From Aquarana catesbeiana (lineage: Eukaryota; Chordata; Amphibia; Anura; Ranidae): a DNA stretch of 64,000 bases. Location of the stretch: positions 222,257,145 through 222,321,144 of the forward strand of contig NC_133324.1 in the NCBI RefSeq assembly GCF_042186555.1, read 5' to 3'. The notes under the pieces were generated by a model. That model was not told where the DNA came from. It saw only the letters and a program-made list of their open reading frames with translations, and made no database searches. The number at the start of each line of letters is the position of its first letter. Within the stretch, counting starts at the first letter, position 1. The position numbers were made by a program, and so were the translations under genes. This document shows, in pieces, positions 22,096 to 33,224 of this stretch.

Positions 22096-22839
22096 CCTTT
22101 TAATCTTACAGTGCAAGGGGGAACTCTGCGAACCCCGATGTAAAGGGGAACACTGATGTAAAGGGCAATGCTGCAGACCCGGATGTAAGTGGGAACTCTG
22201 ATGTACAGTAAATGGGAAAGCAGTGGACTCTGATATAAGGTGGTCTCTGGTGACCAGAGCACCCCTTACATCAGAGTCTCTCCTTAGATCATGCTCTGCA
22301 GCCTTTTCCTTTACATCTGTTTTCCCTTGCACTGTAAGGGGGAATCCTGCAGACTCTGATGTAAAGGGGAATGCCGGGAATTCTGATGTGGGGGGAGGGG
22401 GACTCTGGTGACCAGAGACCACCTTCCGCAGAGTGAATACACTAAGGCAAGGAGGGGGGGGGTTACTGATATAAGAGGAAACCTTTATATCAGTGCCCCC
22501 TTACATTTTTGTATTCACTACCCCCTTACATCAGTGACCCCCCCCAGACTGGCCTGACGGCGCTGTCACTGACCTCCTCTTGGGTGCACCGTGCAGGGCT
22601 CAGTTAGATGGCTCCAGGTTGATGGCTCTGGTTTTATTCTATAGTCTCTTCTCCACAGTCCATACACATCTGACTCCTCCCGTAATCCCCATACTAGCGG
22701 CGCTCCCACTCTTGATTCCTCTCCAGACCCCCCCTAAGAGACTGCAGACACGATAAAAGACAAGAGATAGTCAGAGACTGCAGACATGATACAAGAGATG
22801 GTTAGAGGCTGTGGACAGGATACAGGAGGTGGTTAGAGG

Positions 22840-23330
22840 CTGCGGACATGGTACAGGAGGTAGTCAGAACATCTGCACAGGATACAGGAGGTGGTGAGAG
22901 GATGCGCACAGGATACATGAGGTGGTCAGAGGATCTGCACAGGATACTGGATGTGGTCAAAGGATGTGGAAATAGTACAGGTGGTGGTCAGAGGATGCAG
23001 ACAGGATACAGGAGGTGGTCAGAGGATGTACACAGGATACTGGAGGCTGTCAGAGGATGTGGAAATCGTACAGGTGGTGGTCAGAGGATGCAGACAGGAT
23101 ACTGGAGGTGGTCAGAGTATGCGCACAGGATACAGGAGGTGGTCAGAGTATGCGCACATGATACAGGAGGTGGTCAGAGTATGCAGACATGTAGGGGGAG
23201 CACACAGAGGGGTCAGTCATGTAGGAGGAGCACACAGAGGGGTTAGTCGTGTAGTGGAAGCACATCTATGTATCCATGTAGGGGGAGCACACAGTGGGGT
23301 GAAGTCCTGATAAGAGCTGTCACAGGAGGG
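22840..23330 (+). repeat. 30-bp minisatellite of 'AGGATACAGGAGGTGGTCAG' units
   Basis: Tandem units alternate AGGATACAGGAGGTGGTCAG with AGGATGCGCAC or AGTATGCGCAC. They pass into shorter GGGGGAGCACACAGAGGGGT units from 23190. The left arm has only a short mirrored version (20655-20780), so the array expanded on one side only. Confidence 0.75.
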
Positions 23331-24370
23331 CCCTCACACAGGACACATGGCAGGCAGGGCGGTGAGGTTGGCACTCAGGGTGTTCAGTCAGGGCGGTGAG
23401 GTTGGCACAAAGGGTGATCAGGCAGGGCGGTGAGGTTAGCACACAGGGTGATCAGGCAGGACGGTGAGGTGGCACACACACAGTGATCAGGTTCCTGTTA
23501 TTAGTGGAGGTGGGGTCCCTTTCCCCAGGGGAAATGGAGTTCCTGCCCCCAGATGAGATAGGATCCCAGTCCCCATGGGAGAAGGGGGTCTCTGTCCCCA
23601 GGGGAGATAGGATGCCAGTCCCGAGGGGAAATGGGTGTCCCAGTCCCCAGGAGAGAAGGGGTCCCCAGGGGAGATAGGATGCCAGTCCCCAGGGGAGAAG
23701 GGGGGTCCGATAGTGTCCCTGTCCCCAGTGGAAAAGGGGGTCCTTGTCCCCTGGGGAGATGGAGTGGGGTATGGGGTGGTGTGGGGGATATGCCACTTGG
23801 TGACTCACCATGACCAAGTCTGTAGGGCCCTCATTCATGGTCACCTGGGCTCCCTCCAGCAGCAGCACGGATGGGCGATCAGCATATCATGCTCTATCTA
23901 AAGCACACTTGTCAAAAGAACAAAGGGTAAACAGAGATAAACTGTATGGCATTTTAATAGATTGCAAGCTCTTGGGAACAGGGATGTCTGATGGGCTTTC
24001 TTAAACTGCAGTGTAGGTCACTTACACATACATAGCTATTCACAGCCCAGCCCCCCTCTTGAAGCACAGACCTTGGCCCTCCCACTGGCACCGCTGTGTC
24101 AATTCAAGCTCCCCTGACAAATACACTGCTTATGCACAGGGCCCGCCTCCTTTCTCTAGAGCAGCCTAGGGGCATGTTAGGGGTGGGGCTGGATGCGGTT
24201 CTGCTACTGACGTTATCAAGCAATTCGTGACTTCGCCTGCCCAAGTCTATAATTTTTCTGTACCAGAAAATACCATCTGTGCATGCGCAGTAAAGCTGTC
24301 CGAACAGCTGTTTACTGACGTAGCCGCACCGGAAGTGACAAAGTCGAGAATTTTTTTAGAACACCGGCTG
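23330..24370. repeat. Further tandem arrays and spacer in the right arm
   Basis: 23340-23480 repeats GGCAGGGCGGTGAGGTTGGC in units of roughly 36 bp. 23515-23765 repeats GTCCCCAGGGGAGATAGGAT with variants. 23780-24370 is non-tandem, with no gene recognised. None of this has a counterpart in the left arm. Confidence 0.6.
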
Positions 24371-24379
24371 TAACGGCGT

Positions 24380-24600
24380 TCTGTCGAATAATGCCTCCTA
24401 TCCAAAAATGCACCCGTCACACTGCGCATGCGCAGAACGTGACGTCACTCCAGCTGATATCCCGATCAGCTGGCGTGACATTTCGACTGGGCATGCGCAG
24501 TTCGTCGGGTGCATTTTCAGACGAGAGGCAAGCCACAGAGAGAGCGGAGGGTAATGTCAGATTCTGCCTCACTCTTCGCGCAACGTCATAGGGCCCGAAA
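24380..24600 (+). repeat. 'GTCGAATAATGCCTCC' repeat, copy 2
   Basis: Direct-orientation copy of 20173-20400 with the same ordered motifs, including CCGATCAGCTGGCGTGACAT and TCAGACGAGAGGCAAGCCAC. It lies inside the right arm, just before a short GGGGCTCTG tandem block (24660-24860). Confidence 0.65.
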
Positions 24601-24654
24601 ACGCTTGGTATTGGGCAGATTGTGGCGTGATCTTGCAGCGTGAATTTCTGGATG

Positions 24655-24865
24655 AGGAGGGAGGGGCTCCGCTGGGGGACATCTGATCTATCGTGGGGCT
24701 CTGCGGGGAGACATCTGAATTATGGAGGGGCTCTGCCGGGAGACATCTGAATTATGGAGGGGCTCTGTGGTAGGACATCCGATTTATGGAGGGGCTCTGT
24801 GGGGGAACATCTGATTTATGGAGGGGCTCCTTGTGGGGACATCTGATTTATGGAGGATCCATGTC
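24655..24865 (+). repeat. Tandem 'GGGGCTCTGTGGGGGAACAT' block
   Basis: Six to seven units of about 32 bp, GGAGGGGCTCTGTGGGGGAA then CATCTGATTTAT. The unit resembles that of the big array at 28350-32850 (GGGGCTCTGATGGGGAACAC), so the two arrays may share ancestry. Confidence 0.65.
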
Positions 24866-24884
24866 CCCAGCGCAGTGCTCCCTT

Positions 24885-26328
24885 ACATCAGTGTTCCCAG
24901 CGGAGTTCTCCCTTACATCAGTGTACCCAGCAGAGTTCTCCCTTACATCAGTGTACCCAGCAGAGTTCTCCCTTACATCAGTGTACCCAGCAGAGTTCTC
25001 CCTTACATCAGTGTACCCAGCAGAGTTCTCCCTTACATCAGTGTACCCAGCAGAGTTCTCCCTTACATCAGTGTTCCCAGATGAGTTCTCCCTTACATCA
25101 GTGTTCCCAGCGGAGTGCTCCCTTACATCAGTGTTCCCAGCGGAGTGCTCCCTTACATCAGTGTTCCCAGCAGAGTGCTCCCTTACATCAGTGTTCCCAG
25201 CGGAGTGCTCCCTTACATCAGTGTTCCCAGCGGAGTGCTCCCTTACATCAGTGTTCCCAGCGGAGTGCTCCCTTACATCAGTGTTCCCAGCAGAGTGCTC
25301 CCTTACATCAGTGTTCCCAGGGGAGTGCTCCCTTACATCAGTGTTCCCAGCGGAGTTCTCCCATACATCACCTTACATCGGTGTTCCCAGCAGAGGTCTC
25401 CCTTACATCAGTGTTCCCAGCGGAGTTCTCCCTTACATCAGTGTACCCAGCAGAGTTCTCCCTTACATCAGTGTACCCAGCAGAGTTCTCCCTTACATCA
25501 GTGTACCCAGCAGAGTTCTCCCTTACATCAGTGTACCCAGCAGAGTTCTCCCTTACATCAGTGTTCCCAGATGAGTTCTCCCTTACATCAGTGTTCCCAG
25601 CGGAGTGCTCCCTTACATCAGTGTTCCCAGCGGAGTGCTCCCTTACATCAGTGTTCCCAGAAGAGTGCTCCCTTACATCAGTGTTCCCAGCGGAGTGCTC
25701 CCTTACATCAGTGTTCCCAGCAGAGTGCTCCCTTACATCAGTGTTCCCAGCAGAGTGCTCCCTTACATCAGTGTTCCCAGCGGAGTTCTCCCATACATCA
25801 CCTTACATCGGTGTTCCCAGCAGAGGTCTCCCTTACATCAGTGTTCCCAGCGGAGTTCTCCCTTACATCAGTGTACCCAGCAGAGTTCTCCCTTACATCA
25901 GTGTACCCAGCAGAGTTCTCCCTTACATCAGTGTACCCAGCAGAGTTCTCCCTTACATCAGTGTACCCAGCAGAGTTCTCCCTTACATCAGTGTTCCCAG
26001 ATGAGTTCTCCCTTACATCAGTGTTCCCAGCGGAGTGCTCCCTTACATCAGTGTTCCCAGCAGAGTGCTCCCTTACATCAGTGTTCCCAGCGGAGTGCTC
26101 CCTTACATCAGTGTTCCCAGCGGAGTGCTCCCTTACATCAGTGTTCCCAGCAGAGTGCTCCCTTACATCAGTGTTCCCAGCAGAGTGCTCCCTTACATCA
26201 GTGTTCCCAGCGGAGTGCTCCCTTACATCAGTGTTCCCAGCGGAGTTCTCCCATACATCACCTTACATCGGTGTTCCCAGCAGAGGTCTCCCTTACATCA
26301 GTGTTCCCAGCGGAGTTCTCCCTTACAG
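24885..26328 (+). repeat. 30-bp minisatellite with higher-order repeats
   Basis: About 48 units (by length) of exactly 30 bp: CCTTACATCAGTGTTCCCAG plus CGGAGTGCTC or CAGAGTTCTC. Because 30 is divisible by three, several frames are open for 250-400 codons; these are not genes. A 10-bp partial unit (CCATACATCA) recurs at 25361, 25791 and 26251, marking higher-order units of 430 and 460 bp, which implies recent block duplication. Confidence 0.95.
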
Positions 26329-26365
26329 TGTTTTATAAATGTACTCACAACAAAACATCTACCTA

Positions 26366-27804
26366 CAGTATCTCACAAAAATGAGTACACTACTCACATT
26401 TTTGTAAAAATTTTATTCTATCTTTTCATGTGACAACACTGAAGAAATTACACTTTGCTACAATGGTAGTGAGTGTACAGCTTGTATAACAGTGTCAATT
26501 TTCTGTCCCCTCAAAATAACTCAACACACAGCCATTAATGTCTAAACCGCTGGCAACAAAAGTGAGTACACCCCTAAGTGAAAATGTCCAAATTGGGCCC
26601 AAAGTGTCAATATTTTGTGTGGCCACCATTATTTTCCAGCACTGCCTTAACCCTCGTGGGCATGGATTTCATAAGAGCTTCACAGGTTGCCACTGGAGTC
26701 CTCTTCCACTTCTCCATGATGACATCACAGAGCTTGTGGATGTTGGAGAACTTGCGCTCCTCCACCTTCTGTTTGAGGATGCCCCACAGATGCTCAATAG
26801 GGTTTAGGTCTGGAGACATGCTTGGCCAGCCCATCACCTTTACACTCAGCTTCTTTAGCAAGGCAGTGGTTGTCTTGGAGGTGTGTTTGGGGTTGTTATC
26901 ATGTTGGAATACTGCCCTGTGGCCCAGTCTCTGAAGCGAGGGCATCATGCACTGCTTCAGTATGTCACAGTACATATTGGCATTCATGGTTCCCACAATG
27001 AACTGTAGCTCCCCAGTGTTGGCAGCACTCATGCAGCCCCAGACCATGACACTCCCACCACCATGCTTGACTGTAGGCAAGACACACTTGTCTTTGTACT
27101 CCTCAACTGGTTGCGCTATACAGGCTTGACACCATCTGAACCAAATAAGTTTATCGTGTTCTCATCAGACCACAGGACATGGTTCCAGTAATCCATGTCC
27201 TCAGTCTGCTTGTCTTCCGCAAAATTTTTGCGGGCTTTCTTGTGCATAATCTTTCGAAGAGGTTTCCTTCTGAGCCATGCAGACCAATTTAATGCAGTGT
27301 GCAGCGTATGGTCTGAGCACTGACAGGCTGACCCCCCCCCCCCCCCCCCTTTAACCTCTGTAGCAAAGCTGGCAGTACTCGTGTGTCTATTTCCCAAAGA
27401 CAACCTCTGGATATGACGCTGAGCATGTGCACTCAACTTCTTTGGTCGACCATGGTGAGGCCTGTTTTGAGTGGAACCTGTCCTGTTAAACCGCTGTATG
27501 GTCTTGGCCACCGTGCTGCAGCTCAGTTTCAGGGTCTTGGCAATCTTCTTATAGCCTAGGTGATCTTTATGTAGAGCAACAATTCTTTTTTCCAGAGAGT
27601 CATGAGGTGCCATGTTGAACTTCCAGTGACCAGTATGAGAGAGTGAGAGTGATAACACCAAATTTAACTGCTCCCCATTCACACCTGAGACCTTGTAACA
27701 CGAATGAGTCACATGACAACGGGAAAAATGGCTAATTGGGCCCAATTTGGACATTTTCACTTGGGGTGTACTCACTTTTGTTGCCAGCGGTTTAGACATT
27801 AATG
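26366..27804 (-). mobile_element. Tc1-like transposon, copy A, right end lost
   Basis: The element starts CAGTATCTCACAAAAATGAG after a TA dinucleotide (26364-26365). Long inverted-end sequence (to about 26545) leads into a minus-strand transposase remnant. The far end breaks at CATTAATG (27804), where the copy at 58371-60293 continues, so the outer right terminal repeat is missing. A different repeat begins at 27805. Confidence 0.88.
26607..27613 (-). pseudogene. Tc1-like transposase pseudogene, copy A
   Basis: The minus strand encodes a Tc1/mariner transposase from MAPHDSLEKR (start at 27613) to ENNGGHTKY (stop at 26607). The N-terminal paired-type DNA-binding part has GYKKIAKTL and GRPKKLSAHAQ. 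The catalytic triad can be followed across frames: VLWSDE, QHDNNPKHT and SPDLNPIEHLW, a DD34E arrangement. A C-run of about 18 bases (27333-27350) disrupts the linker, and there is a frame break near 27100, so it cannot make active protein. Confidence 0.9.
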
Positions 27805-28350
27805 CAGGGCCGATACTAGGCGGGTGCGTGGGGTGCTCTGCACCTGAGCGCCGCAGAGGTGGGGGCGCCGAAGCTCCAGAGTGCTCCCCTCTCTCCCCCT
27901 CGTCTGTGTCCAGAGGCGGAGCAGGTGCTGCGGTTCTCCATCCCGCTTGCTCTATCCGCCGGCAACTGAGAAGAGCGCATACCGCTCCCGCTGTCCCCGC
28001 AATCCGTGCTGCCTGGGTACCGCAGCGGAGCCTAATACCGATACACGTTCCAGTACTAGACTCTACTAATCTTTCTGTCCTGGTGCGCGTGGAGGCGGAG
28101 CAGTCTCCTGTCTGCCCCGCCCCCTCTGTGTGTGTCGCTTTTTTCCCATAGGTGGTGTGATGAGCGGCTTCTGGGTTGGCCGGAGCTGCTGCCAATCATC
28201 CAGTGCACTCCCAGAAATGCTCTCCGAGTGCCGCCCTCCTAGTGATCAAAGATGCCACGTATGCCCTGCCCCGCCCCCCTGCAACGTGCATCTGCTCCCA
28301 GCGCGCCCAAGCTACAGGGATGATGGATCATCTATTGGACGGGTACAGAT
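27805..28350 (+). repeat. GC-rich head of a repeat leading into the large minisatellite
   Basis: It begins CAGGGCCGATACTAGGCGGG and contains GAGCGCCGCAGAGGTGGGGG. It is CpG-rich throughout and merges at 28350 into the G-rich array. I recognise this order as a frog repeat type that often precedes such tandem sequence. The CAG start suggests a hAT-like terminus, but the other end is not identified. Frames here (including a 134-codon plus-strand one) show no protein family. Confidence 0.5.
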
Positions 28351-28351
28351 C

Positions 28352-31300
28352 TATAGGGACACCTGCTGTGGGGGACTCTGATGGGGAACACCTGCTGTGG
28401 GGGGACTCTGATAGGGGACAGCTGCTGTTGGGTGGCTCTGATGGGGGTCACCTGATGGGGGACAGCTGCTGTGGGGGGGGGCTCTGATGGGGGACAGTTG
28501 CTGTGGTGGGGGGCTCTGACAGGGACAGCTGCTGTGGGGGGGCTCTGACGGGGGACAGCTGCTGTGGAAGGGCTCTGATGGGGGACAGCTGCTGTGGGGG
28601 AACACCTGCTGTGGGGGGGCTCTGATGGGGGACACCTGCTGTGGGGGGGCTCTGATGGGGGACACCTGCTGTGGGAGGGCTCTGATGGGGGACAACTGCT
28701 GTGGGGGGGCTCTGATGGGGAATACCTGCTGTGGGAGGGCTCTGATGGGGAATACCTGCTGTGGGAGGGCTCTGATGGGGGACAGCTGCTGTGGGGGGGC
28801 TCTGATGGGGGACACCTGCTGTGGGGGGGCTCTGATGGGGGACACCTGCTGTGGAAGGGGCTCTGATGGGGAACACCTGCTGTGGAGGGGGCTCTGATGG
28901 GGGACACCTGCGGTGGAGGGGGCTCTGATGGGGGACACCTGCTGTGGAGGGGGCTCTGATGGGGAACAGCTGCTGTGGGGGCTCTGATGGGGAACAGCTG
29001 CTGTGGAGGGGGTCTCTGATGGGGAACACCTGCTGTGGAGGGGGTCTCTGATGGGAAACACCTGCTGTGGAGGGGGTCTCTGATGGGAAACACCTGCTGT
29101 GGGGGGTCTCTGATGGGGGACAGCTGCTGTGGGGGAACACCTGCTGTGGGGGGGGGCTCTGATGGGGGACAGTTGCTGTGGGGGGGGGCTCTGATGGGGG
29201 ACAGCTGGGGGGGGCTCTGATGGGGGACAGCAGCTGGGGGGGGCTCTGATGGGGGACAGCTGTTGTGGGGAACAACACCTGCTGTGGGGGGGCTCTGCTG
29301 GGGGACAGCTGCTGTGGGGGGGCTCTGCTGGGGGACAGCTGCTGTGGGGGGGCTCTGCTGGGGGACAGCTGCTGTGGAAGGGCTCTGATGGGGGACAGCT
29401 GCTGTGGGGGTGGGGGCTCTGATGGGGAACACCTGCTATGGGGGGGCTCTGATGGGGGACAGCTGCTGTGGGGGGGGGCTCTGATGGGGGACAGCTGCTG
29501 TGGGGGGGGCTCTGATGGGGAGTACCTGCTGTGGGGGGGGCTCTGATGGGGGACAGCTGCTGTGGGGGGGGCTCTGATGGGGGACAGCTGCTGTGGGGGG
29601 GCTCTGACGGGGGACAGCTGCTGTGGAAGGGCTCTGATGGGGGACAGCTGCTGTGGGGGAACAGCTGCTGTGGGGGGGCTCTGATGGGGAACACCTGCTG
29701 TGGAGGGGGCTCTGATGGGGGTCTCTGATGGGGAACACCTGCTGTGCGGGGTCTCTGATGGGGGACAGCTGCTGTGGGGGAACACCTGCTGTGGGGGGGC
29801 TCTGATGGGGGACAGTTGCTGTGGGGGGGGGCTCTGATGGGGGACAGCTGCTGTGGGGGGCTCTGATGGGGGACAGCTGCTGTGGGGGGGCTCTGATGGG
29901 GGACAGCTGCTGTGGAAGGGCTCTGATGGGGGACAGCTGCTGTGGACGGGCTCTGATGGGGGACAGCTGCTGTGGGGGGCTCTGATGGGGGACAGCTGCT
30001 CTGGTGGAACACCTGCTGTGGGGGGCTCTGATGGGGAACACCTGCTGTGGGGGGGCTCTGATGGGGGACAGCTGCTGTGGGGGGGCTCTGATGGGGGACA
30101 GCTGCTGTGGGGGGATATGATGGGGGACAGCTGCTGTGGGGGGGGGACTCTGATGGGGGAAAGCTGCTGTGGGGGGCTCTGATGGGGAATACCTGCTGTG
30201 GGGGGGCTCTGATGGGGGACAGCTGCTGTGGGGGGGGCTCTGATGGGGAATACCTGCTGTGGGAGGGCTCTGATGGGGGACAGCTGCTGTGAGGGGACTC
30301 TGATGGGGGACAGCTGCTGTGGGAGGGCTCTGATGGAGGAGACCTGATGTGGAGGGGGCTCTGATGAGGGGACAGCTGCTGTGGGGGAACACCTGCTGTG
30401 GGGAGGCTCTGATGGGGGAGACCTGCTGTGGAGGGGGCTCTGATGGGGGACACCTGCTGTGGGGGGCTCTGATGGGGGACACCTGCTGTGGGGGGCTCTG
30501 ATGGGGGACACCTGCTGTGGGGGGCTCTGATGGGGGACACCTGCTGTAGGGGGCTCTGATGGGGACACCTGCTGTGGGGGGGCTCTGATGGGGGACAGCT
30601 GATGTGGGGGGCTCTGATGGGGGACAGCTGCTGTGGAGGGGGCTCTGATGGGGGACAGCTGCTGTGGGGGGGCTCTGATGGGGGACAGCTGCTGTGGAGG
30701 GGGCTCTGATGGGGGACAGATGCTGTGGGGGGGCTCTGATGGGGGACAGCTGCTGTGGGGGGGCTCTGATGGGGGACAGCTGCTGGGGGGGGCTCTGATG
30801 GGGAGTACCTGCTGTGGGGGGGGGGCTCTGATGGGGGACAGCTGCTGTGGGGGGGGCTCTGACGGGGGACAGCTGCTGTGGAAGGGCTCTGATGGGGGAC
30901 AGCTGCTGTGGGGGAACAGCTGCTGTGGGGGGCTCTGATGGGGAACACCTGCTGTGGAGGGGGCTCTGATGGAGGTCTCTGATGGGGAACACCTGCTGTG
31001 CGGGGTCTCTGATGGGGGACAGCTGCTGTGGGGGAACACCTGCTGTGGGGGGGCTCTGATGGGGGACAGTTGCTGTGGGAGGGGGCTCTGATGGGGGACA
31101 GCTGCTGTGGGGGGCTCTGATGGGGGGTGCTGCTGTGAGGGGGCTCTGATGGGGGACAGCTGCTGTGGACGGGCTCTGATGGGGGGACAGCTGCTGTGGG
31201 GGTCTCTGATGGGGGACAGCTGCTCTGGGGGAACACCTGCTGTGGGGGGCTCTGATGGGGAACACCTGCTGTGGGGGGCTCTGATGGGGGACAGCTGCTG

Positions 31301-32850
31301 TGGGGGGGCTCTGATGGGGGACAGCTGCTGTGGGGGGGGCTCTCATGGGGGACAGCTGCTGTGGGACAGCTGCTGTGGGGGGGGACTCTGATGGGGGACA
31401 GCTGCTGTGGGACAGCTGCTGTGGGGGGGGACTCTGATGGGGGACAGCTGCTGTGGGGGGCTCTGATGGGGAATACCTGCTGTGGGGGGGCTCTGATGGG
31501 GGACAGCTGCTGTGGGGGGGCTCTGATGGGGGACAGCTGCTGTGGGGGGGGCTCTGATGGGGAATACCTGCTGTGGGAGGGCTCTGATGGGGGACAGCTG
31601 CTGTGAGGGGACTCTGATGGGGGGCAGCTGCTGCGGGGGGACTCTGATGGGGGACAGCTGCTGTGGGAGGGCTCTGATGGAGGAGACCTGATGTGGAGGG
31701 GGCTCTGATGGGGGGACAGCTGCTGTGGGGGAACACCTGCTGTGGGGAGGCTCTGATGGGGGAGACCTGCTGTGGAGGGGGCTCTGATGGGGGACACCTG
31801 CTGTGGGGGGCTCTGATGGGGGACACCTGCTGTGGGGGGGCTCTGATGGGGGACAGCTGATGTGGGGGGGCTCTGATGGGGGACAGCTGATGTGGGGGGG
31901 CTCTGATGGGGGACAGCTGCTGTGGGGGGCTCTGATGGGGGACAGCTGCTGTGGGGGGGCTCTGATGGGGGACAGCTGCTGTGGGGGAACACCTGTTGTG
32001 GGGGGCTCTGATGGGGGACAGCTGCTGTGGGGGGCTCTGATGGGGGACAGCTGCTGTGGGGGGGGCTCTGACAGGGGACAGCTGCTGTGGGGGGGGCTCT
32101 GATAGTGGGGGGGACAGCTGCTGTGGGGGGGCTCTGATTGGGGGACAGCTGCTGTGGAATGGGCTCTGATGGGTGACAGCTGCTGTGGGGGGGGCTCTGA
32201 TGGGGGACAGCTGCTGTGGGGGGGCTCTGATGGGGGACACCTGCTGTTGGGGGGGCTCTGACGGGGGACAGCTGCTGTGGGAGGGCTCTGACGGGGGACA
32301 GCTGCTGTGGGAGGGCTCTGACGGGGGGACAGCTGCTGTGGGGGGGCTCTGATGGGGGGACAGCTGCTGTGGAAGGGGCTCTGATGGGGGACAGCTGCTG
32401 TGGGGGGATCTGATGGGGGACAGCTGCTGTGGGGGATACCTGCTGTGGGGGGGGCTCTGATGGGGAACACCTGCTGTGGGTGGGCTCTGAAGGGAACAAC
32501 TGCTGTGGGGGGGCTCTGATGAGGGACAGCTGCTCTGGGGAGGGCTCTGATGGGGGACAGCTGCTGTGGGGGAACACCTGCTGGGGAGGGCTCTGATGGG
32601 GGACAGCTGCTGTGGGGGGGCTCTGATGGGGGACAGCTGCTGTGGGGAGGCTCTGATGGGGGACACCTGCTGTGGAGGGGGCTCTGATGGGGGAAATCTG
32701 CTGTGGGGGGGGGCTCTGATGGGGAACAGCTGCTGTGGTGGGGCTCTGATGGGGGAACACCTGCTGTGGGAGGGCTCTGATGGGGGACACCTGCTGTGGG
32801 GGGGCTCTGATGGGGGACACCTGCTGTGGGGGGGACTCTGATGGGGACTT
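28352..32850 (+). repeat. 4.5-kb G-rich minisatellite
   Basis: About 150 units (by length) of roughly 30 bp, GCTCTGATGGGGGACAGCTG plus CTGTGGGGGG, with the final G-run varying from about 4 to 9. The + strand is strongly G-rich with four or more G-runs in every pair of units. Frames up to 1489 codons on the minus strand (Pro, Ser and Gln rich) are array translations. Rare variants recur about 1.25-1.34 kb apart (for example GTGCGGGGTCTCT near 29744 and 30998, and GAGACCTGATGTGGAG near 30340 and 31684), marking block duplications. Confidence 0.95.
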
Positions 32851-32865
32851 TGATATAAGCTGTGG

Positions 32866-33220
32866 GTGGTGCAGGTAACTCTCTCCCCAGAATGTCCTTC
32901 ATTCTCAACTTTAAATGTTAGGAGGTATGCAGGAGCGGATCAGGGGAGGAGAGACTGTGCCACCGCCATCCCTGTTATCAACGGGAAGAGGGCTCTCTGT
33001 GTTTGCTGCCCATCCCTCCCCTCTACCTTGCCAGGTCAGCTGCCCGCTATGTTTCTTCTCCCTCCTTCATATTGGCCTGGGAATAAATACAGTAAAAAGG
33101 GAGCAGAGAAGAGGATTGCGGGACATGTAGTCCTGAGGACTGGCGGCCCCATTGTGGTCCGGAAACTGCAACCCACACAGCATGCTCAGATGAATAAGAG
33201 AGGGGGAGAGAGAGAGAGCG
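32866..33220. other. Spacer right of the minisatellite
   Basis: No gene is supported. The plus-strand frame of 210 codons begins in the array flank and lacks a recognisable domain. Near 33175-33230 the sequence is an AG-rich stretch (GAGAGGGGGAGAGAGAGAGA). Confidence 0.4.
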
Positions 33221-33224
33221 CCAG

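Larger units (their letters stand above)
20408..26350. mobile_element. Giant foldback-like inverted-repeat structure (candidate)
   Basis: The two outer ends are inverted: TTGTGAGTACATTTATAAAA then CACTGTAAGGGAGAACTC at the left, and its inverse at the right. Next inside, the same 30-bp minisatellite occurs in opposite orientations (20430-20655 and 24885-26328). Further inside, the left arm 20650-21700 is mirrored by 21705-23000, in the order 'CACCTCCTGTATCCTGTGCG', a GAGGAGTCAGA block, TGTAAAGG ladders and 59-bp repeats. The stretch 23190-24880 exists only in the right arm. Long inverted ends made of tandem repeats recall foldback elements. No transposase and no clear target duplication are seen. 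Confidence 0.55.

Noticed and set aside
24885..26328. CRISPR-like regular spacing
   Set aside because: Units are contiguous 30-bp tandem repeats without unique spacers, and the DNA is vertebrate.
24786..26433. Open frames of 259 to 407 codons on the plus strand
   Set aside because: The 30-bp unit is a multiple of three and lacks stops in several frames, so open frames are automatic. No non-repetitive coding sequence is attached.
26364..27804. An active Tc1 transposase
   Set aside because: The frame is broken by a long C-run and another frame break, and one terminal repeat is missing.
27747..28151. 134-codon plus-strand frame
   Set aside because: It spans the junction of the Tc1 remnant with a GC-rich repeat head, so it is a chance frame.
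28332..32908. Open frames of 366 to 1489 codons on the minus strand
   Set aside because: They translate the 30-bp G-rich minisatellite. The products are only Pro/Ser/Gln/Ala-rich repeats, frames overlap in all registers, and no splice or start context supports a gene.
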